30,810 nt of DNA from Oscillospiraceae bacterium (lineage in GTDB: Bacteria > Bacillota_A > Clostridia > Oscillospirales > Oscillospiraceae). The notes beneath the pieces are model-generated. The model was given only the letters and a program-made list of their open reading frames with translations. It was not told the DNA's origin and ran no database searches. The stretch is from contig JAFUES010000024.1 of the NCBI GenBank assembly GCA_017470325.1, positions 1-30,810 of the forward strand. The letters run 5' to 3'. This document shows, piece by piece, positions 13,721-22,859 of this stretch; position 1 is the first letter of the stretch, and each line of letters starts with the position of its first letter. The position numbers and the translations under genes are program-made.

Positions 13721-14446
13721 ATGCCAAAGCTTGAACCCTATTCCCGCAAGCTGGATTACAGCTACCAGTTGGGCGTGTTTCCGGCGCTGATGCTGCTGGA
13801 AGCGAAACCCGATTGCGCGTCTCGGCTGCTGCTCAATTCCCAGGGGCTTGAAAACGAGGGCGTCGTCAAGCTGCGCGAACGCTGCGCGGCGCTGGGCGTG
13901 CGCGAGGAGTTGGCCGACCGGGTGCTGCGACGTGAATCGAAGAAGGACAACTGCTTTGCCGGACTGGTATTCAAAAAGTACGAATCCGACCTCTCTGATT
14001 CAGATAACCATGCCGTGCTGTGCCAGATCACAGACAATGGCAACGCGGGCACGGCCATGCGCTCCTTACTGGGCTTCGGCATCCGGGATGTCGCCTTCGT
14101 GCGCCCCTGTGTCGACGTATTCGATCCCCACGTTTTGCGCGCTTCCATGGGCGCTTTTTTCAAGCTGCGCGTCAGGACCTATGACAGCTTTGACGACTAT
14201 CGCGCCGATTTCCCGGGCAGGCCGCTCTATCCCTTCATGCTGAACGGCGCCCGGCCGCTCGATTCGGTGGCTTCCGGCGCCCAGCCACCCTTCTCGCTGG
14301 TGTTCGGTAACGAGCAGACCGGCCTGCCGCCAGCTTTCGCTGAATTGGGTCAGAGCGTGCTGATTCCACAGAGCGATGAGATCGATTCTTTGAATCTCGC
14401 TGTAGCGGTTTCGGTGGGGGCATACGTTTTTACAAGGCCAAGGTGA
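13721..14446 (+). CDS. SpoU/TrmH-family RNA 2'-O-methyltransferase
   Basis: A 241-residue protein with the three SPOUT knot motifs: motif 1 NAGTAMRSLLGFG (N108, G110, R114), motif 2 LVFGNEQTGLP, and motif 3 IPQSDEIDSLNLAVAVSVGAYVF. Enzymes of this family use S-adenosylmethionine to methylate ribose 2'-OH in tRNA or rRNA. The N-terminal ~95 residues differ from the short L30e-like domain of RlmB and may bind a particular RNA. The exact nucleotide cannot be predicted. TTGGAAGG sets the ATG, closely behind the hydrolase gene. Confidence 0.9.
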   Translation: MPKLEPYSRKLDYSYQLGVFPALMLLEAKPDCASRLLLNSQGLENEGVVKLRERCAALGVREELADRVLRRESKKDNCFAGLVFKKYESDLSDSDNHAVLCQITDNGNAGTAMRSLLGFGIRDVAFVRPCVDVFDPHVLRASMGAFFKLRVRTYDSFDDYRADFPGRPLYPFMLNGARPLDSVASGAQPPFSLVFGNEQTGLPPAFAELGQSVLIPQSDEIDSLNLAVAVSVGAYVFTRPR

Positions 14447-14515
14447 TTTCAAGGCGCTGCCGCTGCACTCCCAAAATCCCAACCACGTGCGCGATCTTCT
14501 ACGGAGGGTGATATC

Positions 14516-16207
14516 GTGTTTTTCCGCGGCTACAACATATTGAACAGCATGGCACGCCCGGAGTCGCTGCCCTCGCCGCTGGCCACCGGTCCGGCCAGGG
14601 AATGGGCCTGTGCAGGCGCACACCTGGCCATGAGCCGCGACCTGCCTGCCATGAACCTTTCTCAGAGGCTTTCCGACCCGGAGGCCTACCTGCGCCTGCA
14701 AAGGGGGCGGCGCCAGGCACTGGAGGCGCTGATGGCAGTGGAGCCTGACGAGCATCGGCTGGAGCGCGTCATCGACCTGATCTGCATGATCGTGGAGGAA
14801 TCCAGCTGGGCTGAAAACCCAAAGGGAGCGCCCTTCGACGACGACCAGCACCCGCGCATCGACTTTCAATGCGCAGAGACGCTGATGCTGTTGGCATGGG
14901 TCCAGCGCGCCATGGGCGAGCGTTTGGGCGCCCGGGTATCCGCAAAGCTGCAATACGAGGCCCGAAGGCGGGTCTTTTCCCCCTTCCTCGCCCATTCCGA
15001 CTATCCCTTCATGCGGTACATGGGACCGGTGAGCGCCCGGTCAAATCGCCCGCTGTGCATACTCAGCGACCTGCTGCTCGCATCGGTTTTGCTGGAAACG
15101 GATGCAGGGCGCAGGGCCGCGATAATGAAGCAGTCGCTTCGGCTGATCGACCAGGCCGTGCAGGCCCGGGACCGGCGCGTGCAGCCACTCACAGACGCCC
15201 TCGCCGAGACCGCTGCGGTGACCGACCTCTGCACACTGCTTCGCAAGCTGACGCGCGGCCAGCTGGACCTTACTGAAGTATACCCCACTTCGGACTGGCT
15301 GGACGGGCTGCTGATTCCCTGGATCGACGGCGATTGCTTCGTCGATCCCGCCACCGGAAACATGATGCCCGCCCTTTCCGGGCAGGCGCTGTTTCGCGTA
15401 GGCCTGGCCAGCGGCGACGAGGCGCTGAGCGCGCTCGGGGCGGCGCTTCACCGTCAGCGGCATGTGCCTTCCGCCACGGTAACAGGACGTATGCTGGACC
15501 TGTCCTGCGCGGGCATGCTGTCGGCACAGATAGAAAAGCCGCCAAAGCTCAAACACGCCGCTACGGCCCAAAACCGTTTGATGATCTCGCGCTTCAGCGG
15601 CTTGACCTGCGCGCTGCATGCCGGCGGCGACCGGGCCAACGCGGGAAGCATCGTGCTGTTTGCGGACGGAACGCCCATACTTGTGGAAACGCCGACCCGA
15701 ACGTCCCTGCCCGTGATCGACGGGCTCACCCAGCTGACCGCTCCCGGTGAGAACGCCCCGGAAGCGGCTTTTGGCGCGGACGTCTGCCCCTCCGATTTCC
15801 AAACCCGTCCCGACCGGGACCTGTTGAGCGTGGACCTGACCAACGCCTGGCCTGCGCGCCTTGGCGCGCGCGCCATCCAGCGCACAGCCATGATGCTGCG
15901 TCAGGAAAACATCCTCCAGCTGGTGGACGCCTTCGATCTGGAGAAGCCCGCGAAGGTCACCTTCCGATTCATCACCCCGCAATCCCCCGAAATGATAAGG
16001 CCCGACGGCGCTACGACCGAAGCCGTGCGTCTCGGGCCTGTGACATTGAGCTGGGAGGGCGAAATGCGCTGCGAAATCACCGCGCTTAACGAACGGTTTC
16101 CCATCGGCGAAGGAAACGGAGAACTGCTGCGCTGTGTCAGCCTGACGCCGGTCAATCCCGTCGGGAGGGGCTTCTTCCCGTTCTGTTTCGCGCGAACCGG
16201 CATGTAG
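14516..16207 (+). CDS. Divergent heparinase II/III-like protein
   Basis: A 563-residue protein with GTG start behind GGAGGG (14503-14508). The N-terminal ~330 residues look like the alpha-barrel of heparinase II/III-family polysaccharide lyases: EESSWAENP, IDFQCAETLMLLAW, then RRRVFSPFL. Residues ~345-560 fit the beta-sandwich half (NRLMISRFSGLTCALHAGGDRANAGSIVLFADGTPI). The Trp-rich NNW segment usual after the Arg-Val helix reads RSNRPLCILSDL here, so catalytic competence is doubtful. No signal peptide is seen, implying cytoplasmic action on imported oligosaccharides or a non-enzymatic role. The gene ends 5 bases from the convergent binding-protein gene. Confidence 0.55.
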   Translation: MFFRGYNILNSMARPESLPSPLATGPAREWACAGAHLAMSRDLPAMNLSQRLSDPEAYLRLQRGRRQALEALMAVEPDEHRLERVIDLICMIVEESSWAENPKGAPFDDDQHPRIDFQCAETLMLLAWVQRAMGERLGARVSAKLQYEARRRVFSPFLAHSDYPFMRYMGPVSARSNRPLCILSDLLLASVLLETDAGRRAAIMKQSLRLIDQAVQARDRRVQPLTDALAETAAVTDLCTLLRKLTRGQLDLTEVYPTSDWLDGLLIPWIDGDCFVDPATGNMMPALSGQALFRVGLASGDEALSALGAALHRQRHVPSATVTGRMLDLSCAGMLSAQIEKPPKLKHAATAQNRLMISRFSGLTCALHAGGDRANAGSIVLFADGTPILVETPTRTSLPVIDGLTQLTAPGENAPEAAFGADVCPSDFQTRPDRDLLSVDLTNAWPARLGARAIQRTAMMLRQENILQLVDAFDLEKPAKVTFRFITPQSPEMIRPDGATTEAVRLGPVTLSWEGEMRCEITALNERFPIGEGNGELLRCVSLTPVNPVGRGFFPFCFARTGM

Positions 16208-16212
16208 GGGCA

Positions 16213-17904
16213 TCAGTTCACTTTCTTTAAAAACTCAAACCCGTTGAAGGTGTCGTACACCCGCACCCCGCTCATGCCACCGATGGAGCGGCTGGACAGC
16301 ACGGTGCCCGTCCTGAACAGCAGGCCCAATATGGGCAGTCGGTTGACCACAGTCATCTGGATATCGCTGTAGATCTTTTGCAGAAGCGCCTCGTCGGAGG
16401 CCGAATACACCCGCTCCAGCAACTGGTCCATGTCGTCGCTGCTGTAATGGTTCAGGTTCAGCGATCCCCTGCTTCCCAGCAGACTCGACAGGTAGGGCAC
16501 CTCGCTCAGGTTCACGCCCACCAGGGCAAGATCGAACTCCCCGTCCTTGACCAGCTGGCGCGTGCGCTCCTTGGAATAGACGGTCACCGTCACATTGAAG
16601 CCCACAGTCCGCAGGTAATCCGCGATCAGGTTCGCCGCATTTTCGCGGATGCTGTTGCTGCTTTCGTTATAGGTGATGATCGACAGCGTCGGCTCCTGTA
16701 CCATCACACCCACATGCTTGTTCAGCGTGCCGTCGCCAGTCAGGTCGTACCAGCCCAGGTTGTGCATCAGCTGTAGCGCCCGCTCCGGGCTGTAGTAATA
16801 GATGGCGCTCTGGCTCTCATACAGCCAGGATGAAGGCGGCACGGGCACCTCGCACTGCACCGCCATGTCCAGATAGCCGTTGGAGGCGATCACGGAGCGA
16901 TCGATGGCGTACATGATGGCCTGCCGCACGCTGGCATCGGCGGTAAGGCTGCCATCGGACAGGTTCGGCACCAGCATCTCATAGGTCAGCGTAGGATAGT
17001 CGATGCTCGTCAGGCCCGCCAGCTTTCGGCTGAGGGAGGCCTTCGTGCTCTTGGTGGACAGCATGTCGATCTCATGGGTGCGTATGGCCTCGATGGCGTC
17101 GCCGATGTTATAGTACCGCTTGAGCAGTATGCTCTTGATCTCCGGCTGCCGCTTCCACCAGAGCGGATTGGCCTCCAGACGAACGGAGCCCTCGGGATTG
17201 GCCTGTATGTACCAGTAAGGCCCGGTGCCACGGGGCAGGTCATCGTAGAGGGTATCGTACTGCATCACCGGGAACACCATGGCGTAGAGCGTCATCAGGC
17301 TGGTGTTCTTCGCGGTGACCGTCAGCCCATAGATGTCAGTAGGCGAGGCGTCCATGTTTTCGATCACCTGGAGGCGCTCATAGTAGGGGTTTTCCTCTCC
17401 TGCCTGCATCAGCGTCTGATAGCTGCGCACCACGTCGTAGGCGGTCAACTCGTAGCCGTTGTGAAACTGTATGCCGCTGCGCAGGTTGAATATCCAGTTC
17501 TTGCCGTCCTGGACCCAGTTGTTGGCCAGCATAGGCACCGGCTTCTGATTCTCGTCCAGGTCCACCACGCTTTCGAACACCAGCTGGTTGACGCTGATCA
17601 TGCTCCATATTCGCGTGGCGACGGGGCTGTACGTCATGTAACCGGGCTCCACGTAGCCGATGGTGACATCCGCATTGGTCATGTCCACCTGGGGCAGCGC
17701 CTCCTGCTGCTGAATGTAGGGGTCGGTCGCCTGAAAGCCCCCGCCCAGGTCTGAGGCGATACCGCCGGACGGATCAGCGGCCTGATAGTCGCCGCCCAGG
17801 TCGGAAGCCACGTCCGCCCTTGCGCAAGGCGACAGCAGCAGGCACAACGCCAGTGCCAGCGCGCTAAGCCGCCGACGGCGTGTACAGTTCCTTGTATTTC
17901 TCAT
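16213..17904 (-). CDS. Family 5 extracellular solute-binding protein
   Basis: A 563-residue peptide/nickel-type ABC transporter binding protein (SBP family 5). A signal peptide (Arg-rich n-region, hydrophobic 13-25) ends at ARA-D (cleavage after residue 30). No lipobox Cys is in place, which is unusual for a Gram-positive binding protein. Domain marks include NWVQDGKNWIFNLRSGIQFHNGYELTAYDVV, GTGPYWYIQ and VRQAIMYAIDRSVIA. The mature N-terminus carries a duplicated ~17-residue unit (ASDLGG..QA.DP). No permease or ATPase genes are adjacent. Its start lies 41 bases inside the transglycosylase gene, so translation is probably coupled. Confidence 0.9.
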   Translation of the reverse strand: MRNTRNCTRRRRLSALALALCLLLSPCARADVASDLGGDYQAADPSGGIASDLGGGFQATDPYIQQQEALPQVDMTNADVTIGYVEPGYMTYSPVATRIWSMISVNQLVFESVVDLDENQKPVPMLANNWVQDGKNWIFNLRSGIQFHNGYELTAYDVVRSYQTLMQAGEENPYYERLQVIENMDASPTDIYGLTVTAKNTSLMTLYAMVFPVMQYDTLYDDLPRGTGPYWYIQANPEGSVRLEANPLWWKRQPEIKSILLKRYYNIGDAIEAIRTHEIDMLSTKSTKASLSRKLAGLTSIDYPTLTYEMLVPNLSDGSLTADASVRQAIMYAIDRSVIASNGYLDMAVQCEVPVPPSSWLYESQSAIYYYSPERALQLMHNLGWYDLTGDGTLNKHVGVMVQEPTLSIITYNESSNSIRENAANLIADYLRTVGFNVTVTVYSKERTRQLVKDGEFDLALVGVNLSEVPYLSSLLGSRGSLNLNHYSSDDMDQLLERVYSASDEALLQKIYSDIQMTVVNRLPILGLLFRTGTVLSSRSIGGMSGVRVYDTFNGFEFLKKVN

Positions 17905-18532
17905 AATACTTCAGTACCCTCTTGACATAGGTATCCGTGGCGCTGGACGGTATGGATTGCAGCGTTGTTCCGTTCGGACTGTATTCAGGGTTCGCCAGCC
18001 AGTCGTCCACCGTGCCCTGTCCGGCATGGTAGGCCGCGATGGCACAGGTCAGGTTGCCGTTAAAGCGGCGGATCAGGTAGCCCAGATACCAGCAGCCGTA
18101 TTTGATGTTGGTATCCGGCTCAAACAGGCTCCCTTCCCGATAGGCCTCGTCGAATTTGCCCGCTACCCACTCGGCGGTAGAGGGCAGCAGCTGCATAAGG
18201 CCCTGGGCATTGGCCTCGGAAACCGCTTCCGGCATATAGCTGGATTCCGCCAGGATCACCGCCGCGGGCAGGGCCGGATCGAGGCCGTTGGAAGCGGCGT
18301 TCGCGCGAATCCGGTCCTCGTAGGCCATCGGGTACAGCTGCACTGTGGTCTCGGGACGCTGCATAAAGATCAGCCAAAGGCCCATGCCGGCCAGTGCCAA
18401 CGCCAACACCACTGCGGTCACGACGGCGGTTAGCCGCCGCTTTCGCCGCGCTCTGGTCCTGCGCCGGTTGGCATAGCCTGTCGCCGAACTGCCCTTTCCC
18501 TTGAGAGACCTGGTTCCTTCGTTGTTATCCAT
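17864..18532 (-). CDS. Membrane-anchored lytic transglycosylase
   Basis: A 222-residue protein. A very basic cytoplasmic start (residues 1-33) precedes a single membrane anchor (~34-56). The extracellular part is an SLT-type transglycosylase domain: catalytic Glu96 in ILAESSY, AQGLMQLLP, NIKYGCWYLGYLI and AAYHAGQGTV. Such enzymes cleave peptidoglycan to 1,6-anhydro ends. It starts 5 bases after coaE, matching the common Clostridia order polA-coaE-slt, and overlaps the following binding-protein gene. Confidence 0.95.
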   Translation of the reverse strand: MDNNEGTRSLKGKGSSATGYANRRRTRARRKRRLTAVVTAVVLALALAGMGLWLIFMQRPETTVQLYPMAYEDRIRANAASNGLDPALPAAVILAESSYMPEAVSEANAQGLMQLLPSTAEWVAGKFDEAYREGSLFEPDTNIKYGCWYLGYLIRRFNGNLTCAIAAYHAGQGTVDDWLANPEYSPNGTTLQSIPSSATDTYVKRVLKYYEKYKELYTPSAA

Positions 18533-18537
18533 ACGGC

Positions 18538-19164
18538 CTACCCGTTTTTCTCCGCCCGCCTCTGGGCTACCCGGTACAGCTGTTCCAGCTCAGCCTGGGT
18601 GCGCTCTATGGGGCGGTCGGTGTTGATGACATAGGTGGCCCGGGCATTCCGCTCCTCCAGGGACATCTGACTTTCGATGCGTGCCACGGCGTCCTCGGGG
18701 CTGAGGCCATCCCTGGCGACGATGCGGGTGACCTGACGCTCCAGGGGAACGGTCAGCGCCCAGGTCTCGTCGCACAGGGCGTCCATACCGGTCTCGAACA
18801 GCAGCGGTACATCCAGTATCACCACGCTTGCCCCCGCCTGGGCCGCCGCATCCATCGCCGAAAGCATGTCCCTTTGTACCAGCGGGTGCATGATCCCCTC
18901 AAGTGCGCGGCGGGCCGGCTCGTTGGCAAACACCAGCTTTCCCAGCTTCGTCCGATCCAGCGTACCGTCGTCCCGAAAGACAGCGTCCCCAAACACCCGT
19001 CGAATGTCATCCAGCGCCTCGCCGTTTTCAGCGGTCAATGCGCGGGATGCCTCATCCGCGTCCAGGTGGGCGGCCCCGAGGGATTCCAGGTATCGCGCAG
19101 CCTCAGACTTCCCGCAGCCGATGCCCCCCGTCAAGCCGATCACATAGGGTTTATTTGCAAGCAC
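18538..19164 (-). CDS. coaE: Dephospho-CoA kinase
   Basis: A 208-residue kinase for the last step of coenzyme A synthesis. Motifs: P-loop GLTGGIGCGKS, HLDADEASR, IMHPLV, VILDVPLLFETG and the late VINTDRP. I choose the GTG at 19162-19164 because GGAGGGG lies 8 bases upstream; the in-frame TTG at 19179 is inside that site. The start overlaps the polA stop by 14 bases, so the two are coupled. Confidence 0.96.
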   Translation of the reverse strand: MLANKPYVIGLTGGIGCGKSEAARYLESLGAAHLDADEASRALTAENGEALDDIRRVFGDAVFRDDGTLDRTKLGKLVFANEPARRALEGIMHPLVQRDMLSAMDAAAQAGASVVILDVPLLFETGMDALCDETWALTVPLERQVTRIVARDGLSPEDAVARIESQMSLEERNARATYVINTDRPIERTQAELEQLYRVAQRRAEKNG

Positions 19165-21730
19165 GCCAATCCCCTCCAATGGTTATATCGGTGCGCAGCG
19201 GCACGGACAACGCCATGACGCCCTCCATGCAGCGCCGCAGCAGGTCGCGAACCGCCCCGGCCTCGGCCTCGGGGGCTTCCACGATCAACTCGTCGTGCAC
19301 CTGCAATATCAGCTTCGCCTCGAAGCCGCCCGCCTTCAGCGCCTCGTCCACGGCGATCATCGCCAGCTTGATGATGTCCGCGGCAGTGCCCTGGATGGGG
19401 CTGTTCATCGCGCAGCGCTCGCCAAAGGCGCGCACGGCGTAGTTGGAGCTGGTCAGCTCCGGCAGGTAGCGGCGACGGTTCATCAGCGTGGTGACGTAGC
19501 CCTGGGCGTGCCCCTTCTTCACCGCTTCGTCCATATAGGCCTTCACGCCGGGATAGCGGTCGAAGTAGCGGTCGATGAAGGCCTTGGCCTCGAAGCGGCT
19601 GGCGCCGATGTTCTTCGCCAATGTGAATTCCGAAATGCCGTAGACGATGCCGAAGTTCACCGCCTTCGACGCGGAGCGCATCTGGCCGGTCACCTGATCC
19701 AGGGGCACGCCGTAGACCTCGGAGGCCGTGCGGGCATGGATGTCCTGATCCATCAGGAAGGCGTTGATCATCGTGGCGTCGCCGGACATATGGGCCAGTA
19801 CCCGCAATTCGATCTGGGAGTAGTCCGCGTCGACCAGCAGCCAGCCGGGACGGGCCACGAAGGCCCCCCGTATGGCCTTGCCCAGCTCGGTGCGAACGGG
19901 TATATTCTGCAGGTTCGGCTCGGCGGAGCTGATGCGCCCTGTGGCGGTGCCCACCTGGTCAAATCGGGTATGGATCCGGCCGTTTTCGTCCCGCATCGGG
20001 ATCAATGCGTCGATATAGGTGGATTCCAGCTTCTGGTATTTTCGATATTCCAGTACCTTTGCGCAGATCGGATAGTCCTCCGACAGCTGCTCCAGCACCT
20101 CGGCGTTGGTGGAAATCTTCTTCTTCGGCGAGGGGATGCCCAGCTTGCCGAACAGCAATTCACCCAGCTGCTTTGGGGAATTGAGGTTGATCCGCGCCCC
20201 TGCCATTTCAGCGATTTCGTCGGTCAGGCGCTGGATCTGCGCCCTGAACGTGACGCCCAGCTCCCGGAGTACGTCCGCGTCCACCAGGAAGCCCTCGTCC
20301 TGCATGCCCCGCAGCACGTAGGCCAGCGGAAGCTCGATCCGGCTGTAGATCTGTTCAAGATCGTTTTCCTTTAGCTGCTCCCGCTGTGCCAGCGCCAGCC
20401 TGCGCACCGCCGTGGCGGGATGATCCTGCCAGCCCTCGATGCCCTCCTGGATGCACAGCGATTGCGCGTCGAAGCCTGGACGCTGTGGATTCAGCGCGTA
20501 GGCCGCCAGCATCACGTCGGTGATACCGCCCTTGATCCGCTCAAGGTCGATGGGCAGCGATTTGAGGTCCCACAGCGCCACAGGGCAGTCGGCCTCAAGC
20601 AGCGGCAGCGCCGCCGCCCAGGCTTCTTCATCGGTGATGCCGGGCGAGAGCAGGTCTCCGCCCATGGCCATGGACAGGCGCGCTTCATCGGTGGCCACCG
20701 TGAAGCGTTCGCCCAGGTGGAACGCCGCCCACTTCGCCGTAGCAGCCAGTTCCATAATACGCCCGGCCAGCGCGTCCCGTGCGTTGAAGGTCTCGATGTC
20801 CGGCAGCGCCTCCGCCTCGACGGGCGATGCTACAGGCGTTTCGAGGCCTTGAGGCGCGACGGCGCTCGCCACGTCCCTCAGCCTTCTCAGCGCGGCGTTC
20901 ATGCGCAGCTCCCTCAGGCGGGGCAGCGCCCCGGCGATGTTGCCCAGCTTCCAGGCCCCGAGATCGACGTCCACAGGCGCGTTTCTGTCGATCTTCGCCA
21001 GGGCGTAGCTCATCTCCGCCAGCGCCCGGCCCTCGATCAACCGCTCACGCAGCTTGCCCTTCTGCTCCGTGGGCGCGGTATCCAGCACGGCCGACAGACT
21101 GCCGTACTGCTGCACCAGCTTCAAAGCCGTCTTCTCCCCAACCCCCGGAACGCCGGGGATGTTGTCGGAGGCGTCGCCCATCAGGCTCTTTACGTCGATC
21201 AGCTGGACCGGCTCGATGCCATAGGTCTCGCGAATGTATTCCGGGGTCACCCGCACGGTTTCGGTGATGCCCTTTTTGGTATAGAGTATCGTCGTCCGCG
21301 GTCCTGAAAGCTGGAAGGAATCCCTGTCGCCGGTGACCAGCAGCGCCTCCAGTCCCTCGCGCTCGCAATATTTGGAAACGGTTCCCAATATGTCGTCCGC
21401 CTCGTAGCCCTCGACCTCGAGGATCGGCACGCCCATCTCGCCGATCAGCTCGCGGATCACCGGGTCCTGGGCCCGCAGCTCGTCCGGCATGGGCTTGCGC
21501 GTGGCCTTGTAGCCGTCGTACAGCTTCGCCCTGAAGGTCGGGGCGTGCATGTCGAAGGCCACCGCCAGGCTGTCCGGGCGTTCGTCCTCGATCACCTTCA
21601 GCATCATCATCACAAACCCATGCACCGCGTTGGTGGGCGTGCCGTCCGGCGCGGTCATAGGGGTCTGCAGCGCGTGAAACGCCCGGTACATCAGGCTGTA
21701 TCCATCCAGTATGACGATCTTCTCAGCCAT
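19151..21730 (-). CDS. polA: DNA polymerase I
   Basis: An 859-residue family A polymerase with three parts: a 5'-nuclease (about 1-290; DGYSLMYRAFHA, EGYEADDILG, LMGDASDNIPGVPGVGEKTA), a degenerate 3'-5' exonuclease domain (about 310-480), and the polymerase (about 480-859; DADYSQIELRVLAH, RSASKAVNFGIVYG, QVHDELIVE). The exonuclease motif I Asp/Glu pair is absent (WAAFHLGERF), so it probably does not proofread, as in Bacillus and Thermus enzymes. AAAGGAGAG sets the ATG at 21730; upstream in-frame ATGs lack sites. It fills gaps in repair and removes Okazaki primers. Confidence 0.98.
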   Translation of the reverse strand: MAEKIVILDGYSLMYRAFHALQTPMTAPDGTPTNAVHGFVMMMLKVIEDERPDSLAVAFDMHAPTFRAKLYDGYKATRKPMPDELRAQDPVIRELIGEMGVPILEVEGYEADDILGTVSKYCEREGLEALLVTGDRDSFQLSGPRTTILYTKKGITETVRVTPEYIRETYGIEPVQLIDVKSLMGDASDNIPGVPGVGEKTALKLVQQYGSLSAVLDTAPTEQKGKLRERLIEGRALAEMSYALAKIDRNAPVDVDLGAWKLGNIAGALPRLRELRMNAALRRLRDVASAVAPQGLETPVASPVEAEALPDIETFNARDALAGRIMELAATAKWAAFHLGERFTVATDEARLSMAMGGDLLSPGITDEEAWAAALPLLEADCPVALWDLKSLPIDLERIKGGITDVMLAAYALNPQRPGFDAQSLCIQEGIEGWQDHPATAVRRLALAQREQLKENDLEQIYSRIELPLAYVLRGMQDEGFLVDADVLRELGVTFRAQIQRLTDEIAEMAGARINLNSPKQLGELLFGKLGIPSPKKKISTNAEVLEQLSEDYPICAKVLEYRKYQKLESTYIDALIPMRDENGRIHTRFDQVGTATGRISSAEPNLQNIPVRTELGKAIRGAFVARPGWLLVDADYSQIELRVLAHMSGDATMINAFLMDQDIHARTASEVYGVPLDQVTGQMRSASKAVNFGIVYGISEFTLAKNIGASRFEAKAFIDRYFDRYPGVKAYMDEAVKKGHAQGYVTTLMNRRRYLPELTSSNYAVRAFGERCAMNSPIQGTAADIIKLAMIAVDEALKAGGFEAKLILQVHDELIVEAPEAEAGAVRDLLRRCMEGVMALSVPLRTDITIGGDWRACK

Positions 21731-21783
21731 GCAGCGCTCTCTCCTTTGCATCCTTTCACGGGGCAGGATGCACATGATCTATC

Positions 21784-21887
21784 CTGTTCAGTCCGATCAA
21801 ACGCACCGTCTGTAGCGGCGGCCCCCGGGCCGCCACTGTGGCGGCGCAGGCGCCGCCGCTACACTTCTCTCTGCCCGGACTGAACAG
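21784..21887. repeat. 104-bp nested palindrome in the polA leader
   Basis: CTGTTCAGTCCG (21784-21795) pairs perfectly with CGGACTGAACAG (21876-21887). Inside, TGTAGCGGCGGC (21811-21822) pairs with GCCGCCGCTACA (21852-21863), and a small GCCGCC/GGCGGC stem sits in the centre. On the minus strand it begins about 2 bases after the predicted polA transcript start. It has the look of a GC-rich REP- or MITE-like element. Confidence 0.8.
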
Positions 21888-21895
21888 TTACTCGC

Positions 21896-21904
21896 ATTAT
21901 AACA
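21896..21904 (-). promoter_or_regulatory. Probable polA promoter (extended -10)
   Basis: TGTTATAAT on the minus strand is a perfect -10 box with TGn extension, 31 bases past the stop of the MBL gene. The -35 position (TTGTTT) is weak. Transcription would start near 21889, placing the 104-bp palindrome at the 5' end of the mRNA. Confidence 0.6.
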
Positions 21905-21931
21905 TATCCACCGGAAAAAAACAAATCCCTG

Positions 21932-22840
21932 TTACCTGCCCATCGCCTTCTCCAGATCGCCGTTCATGCAGGAAACCATCACGTCTCCCCGGCGGGCCAC
22001 GGTCCTGTCCCCGCCGGTGGGCGACAGCGGATCCGGCACCCGCTCATAGCGGGCCGTGCCCTGCAGCAGGGATTCCAGGCAGCATACCAGGTCGGGCAGC
22101 ACATTGGGTGCGAGAGGCTTTCCCACCGGCCTGAAATCGTGGTGGAAGTTGAACACCTTTTCAGGATCATACCCATCTCCCTGCATGGCCGCGATGCGCT
22201 GAAGGGCTTCCAGCGCCACCTGAGCGCAGCCTCGCAGGTTGGGCGCCAGCGTGCCGTTCAGCAGCCAGTTGCAGTTGCAGGCGTCCCCGCACAGCAGTGC
22301 CTTTGTCTTATCGTCCACCAGCACCAGCTCCCCGGGGGTATGCCCCGGGCAGTGATATGCCGTGACCGTGCGTCCGCCCAGCTCGAACCGCTGGCCGTCC
22401 GCTGCGGCGCGAAAGGCCGGCTCCTTCGGCCAGGGGCGGATATCCGTGTTGGGATCGTATTCGTAGGCCTTTCCCTCGCGCCTGCGTATCAGCGCGGCGT
22501 AATCCCTGCGGAATTCCAGGGTCGGCTCGGTATGGTCCCCCTTCCAGTTCGCGTCTGCCGGATGGATCCAGATGTCGTCAAACCATCCCGCGCCACCGAT
22601 GTGGTCACCGTGGTTGTGGGTGGCCACAACCTCATAGGGCTTGTCCGTCAGTCTGTTTTCCACCAGCCATTTCAGATCGCCGATCCCGACGCCGGTGTCG
22701 ATCAGCAGCGCCTTTTCTTCGCCGACGACGAGAAAGCAGCTGGCGCAGTCGAATTCGTCGATTTCATATAGGCCCGGAGCACACTCGTACCACCGCATCG
22801 TCATACAGGCATCCGGAGTTCCCGCAATTCTCTTTTTCAT
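21932..22840 (-). CDS. MBL-fold metallohydrolase
   Basis: A 302-residue metallo-beta-lactamase-fold hydrolase. Metal ligands are in the usual order: THNHGDH (74-80), the His in CPGHTPGE, the Asp in LLCGDACN and the His in FNFHHDF. There is no signal peptide. The fold covers thioesterases, glyoxalases, lactonases and nucleases; the sequence does not decide between them. Its ATG follows GGAGA, and it starts 19 bases after the S9 peptidase stop, so the two are probably co-transcribed. Confidence 0.9.
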   Translation of the reverse strand: MKKRIAGTPDACMTMRWYECAPGLYEIDEFDCASCFLVVGEEKALLIDTGVGIGDLKWLVENRLTDKPYEVVATHNHGDHIGGAGWFDDIWIHPADANWKGDHTEPTLEFRRDYAALIRRREGKAYEYDPNTDIRPWPKEPAFRAAADGQRFELGGRTVTAYHCPGHTPGELVLVDDKTKALLCGDACNCNWLLNGTLAPNLRGCAQVALEALQRIAAMQGDGYDPEKVFNFHHDFRPVGKPLAPNVLPDLVCCLESLLQGTARYERVPDPLSPTGGDRTVARRGDVMVSCMNGDLEKAMGR

Positions 22841-22859
22841 AACGATTTCTCCTAATCAA

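Noticed and set aside
19151..21730. Loss of proofreading in PolA as an anomaly
   Set aside because: A degenerate 3'-5' exonuclease domain is common in PolA of Bacillota and Thermus, so it is expected.
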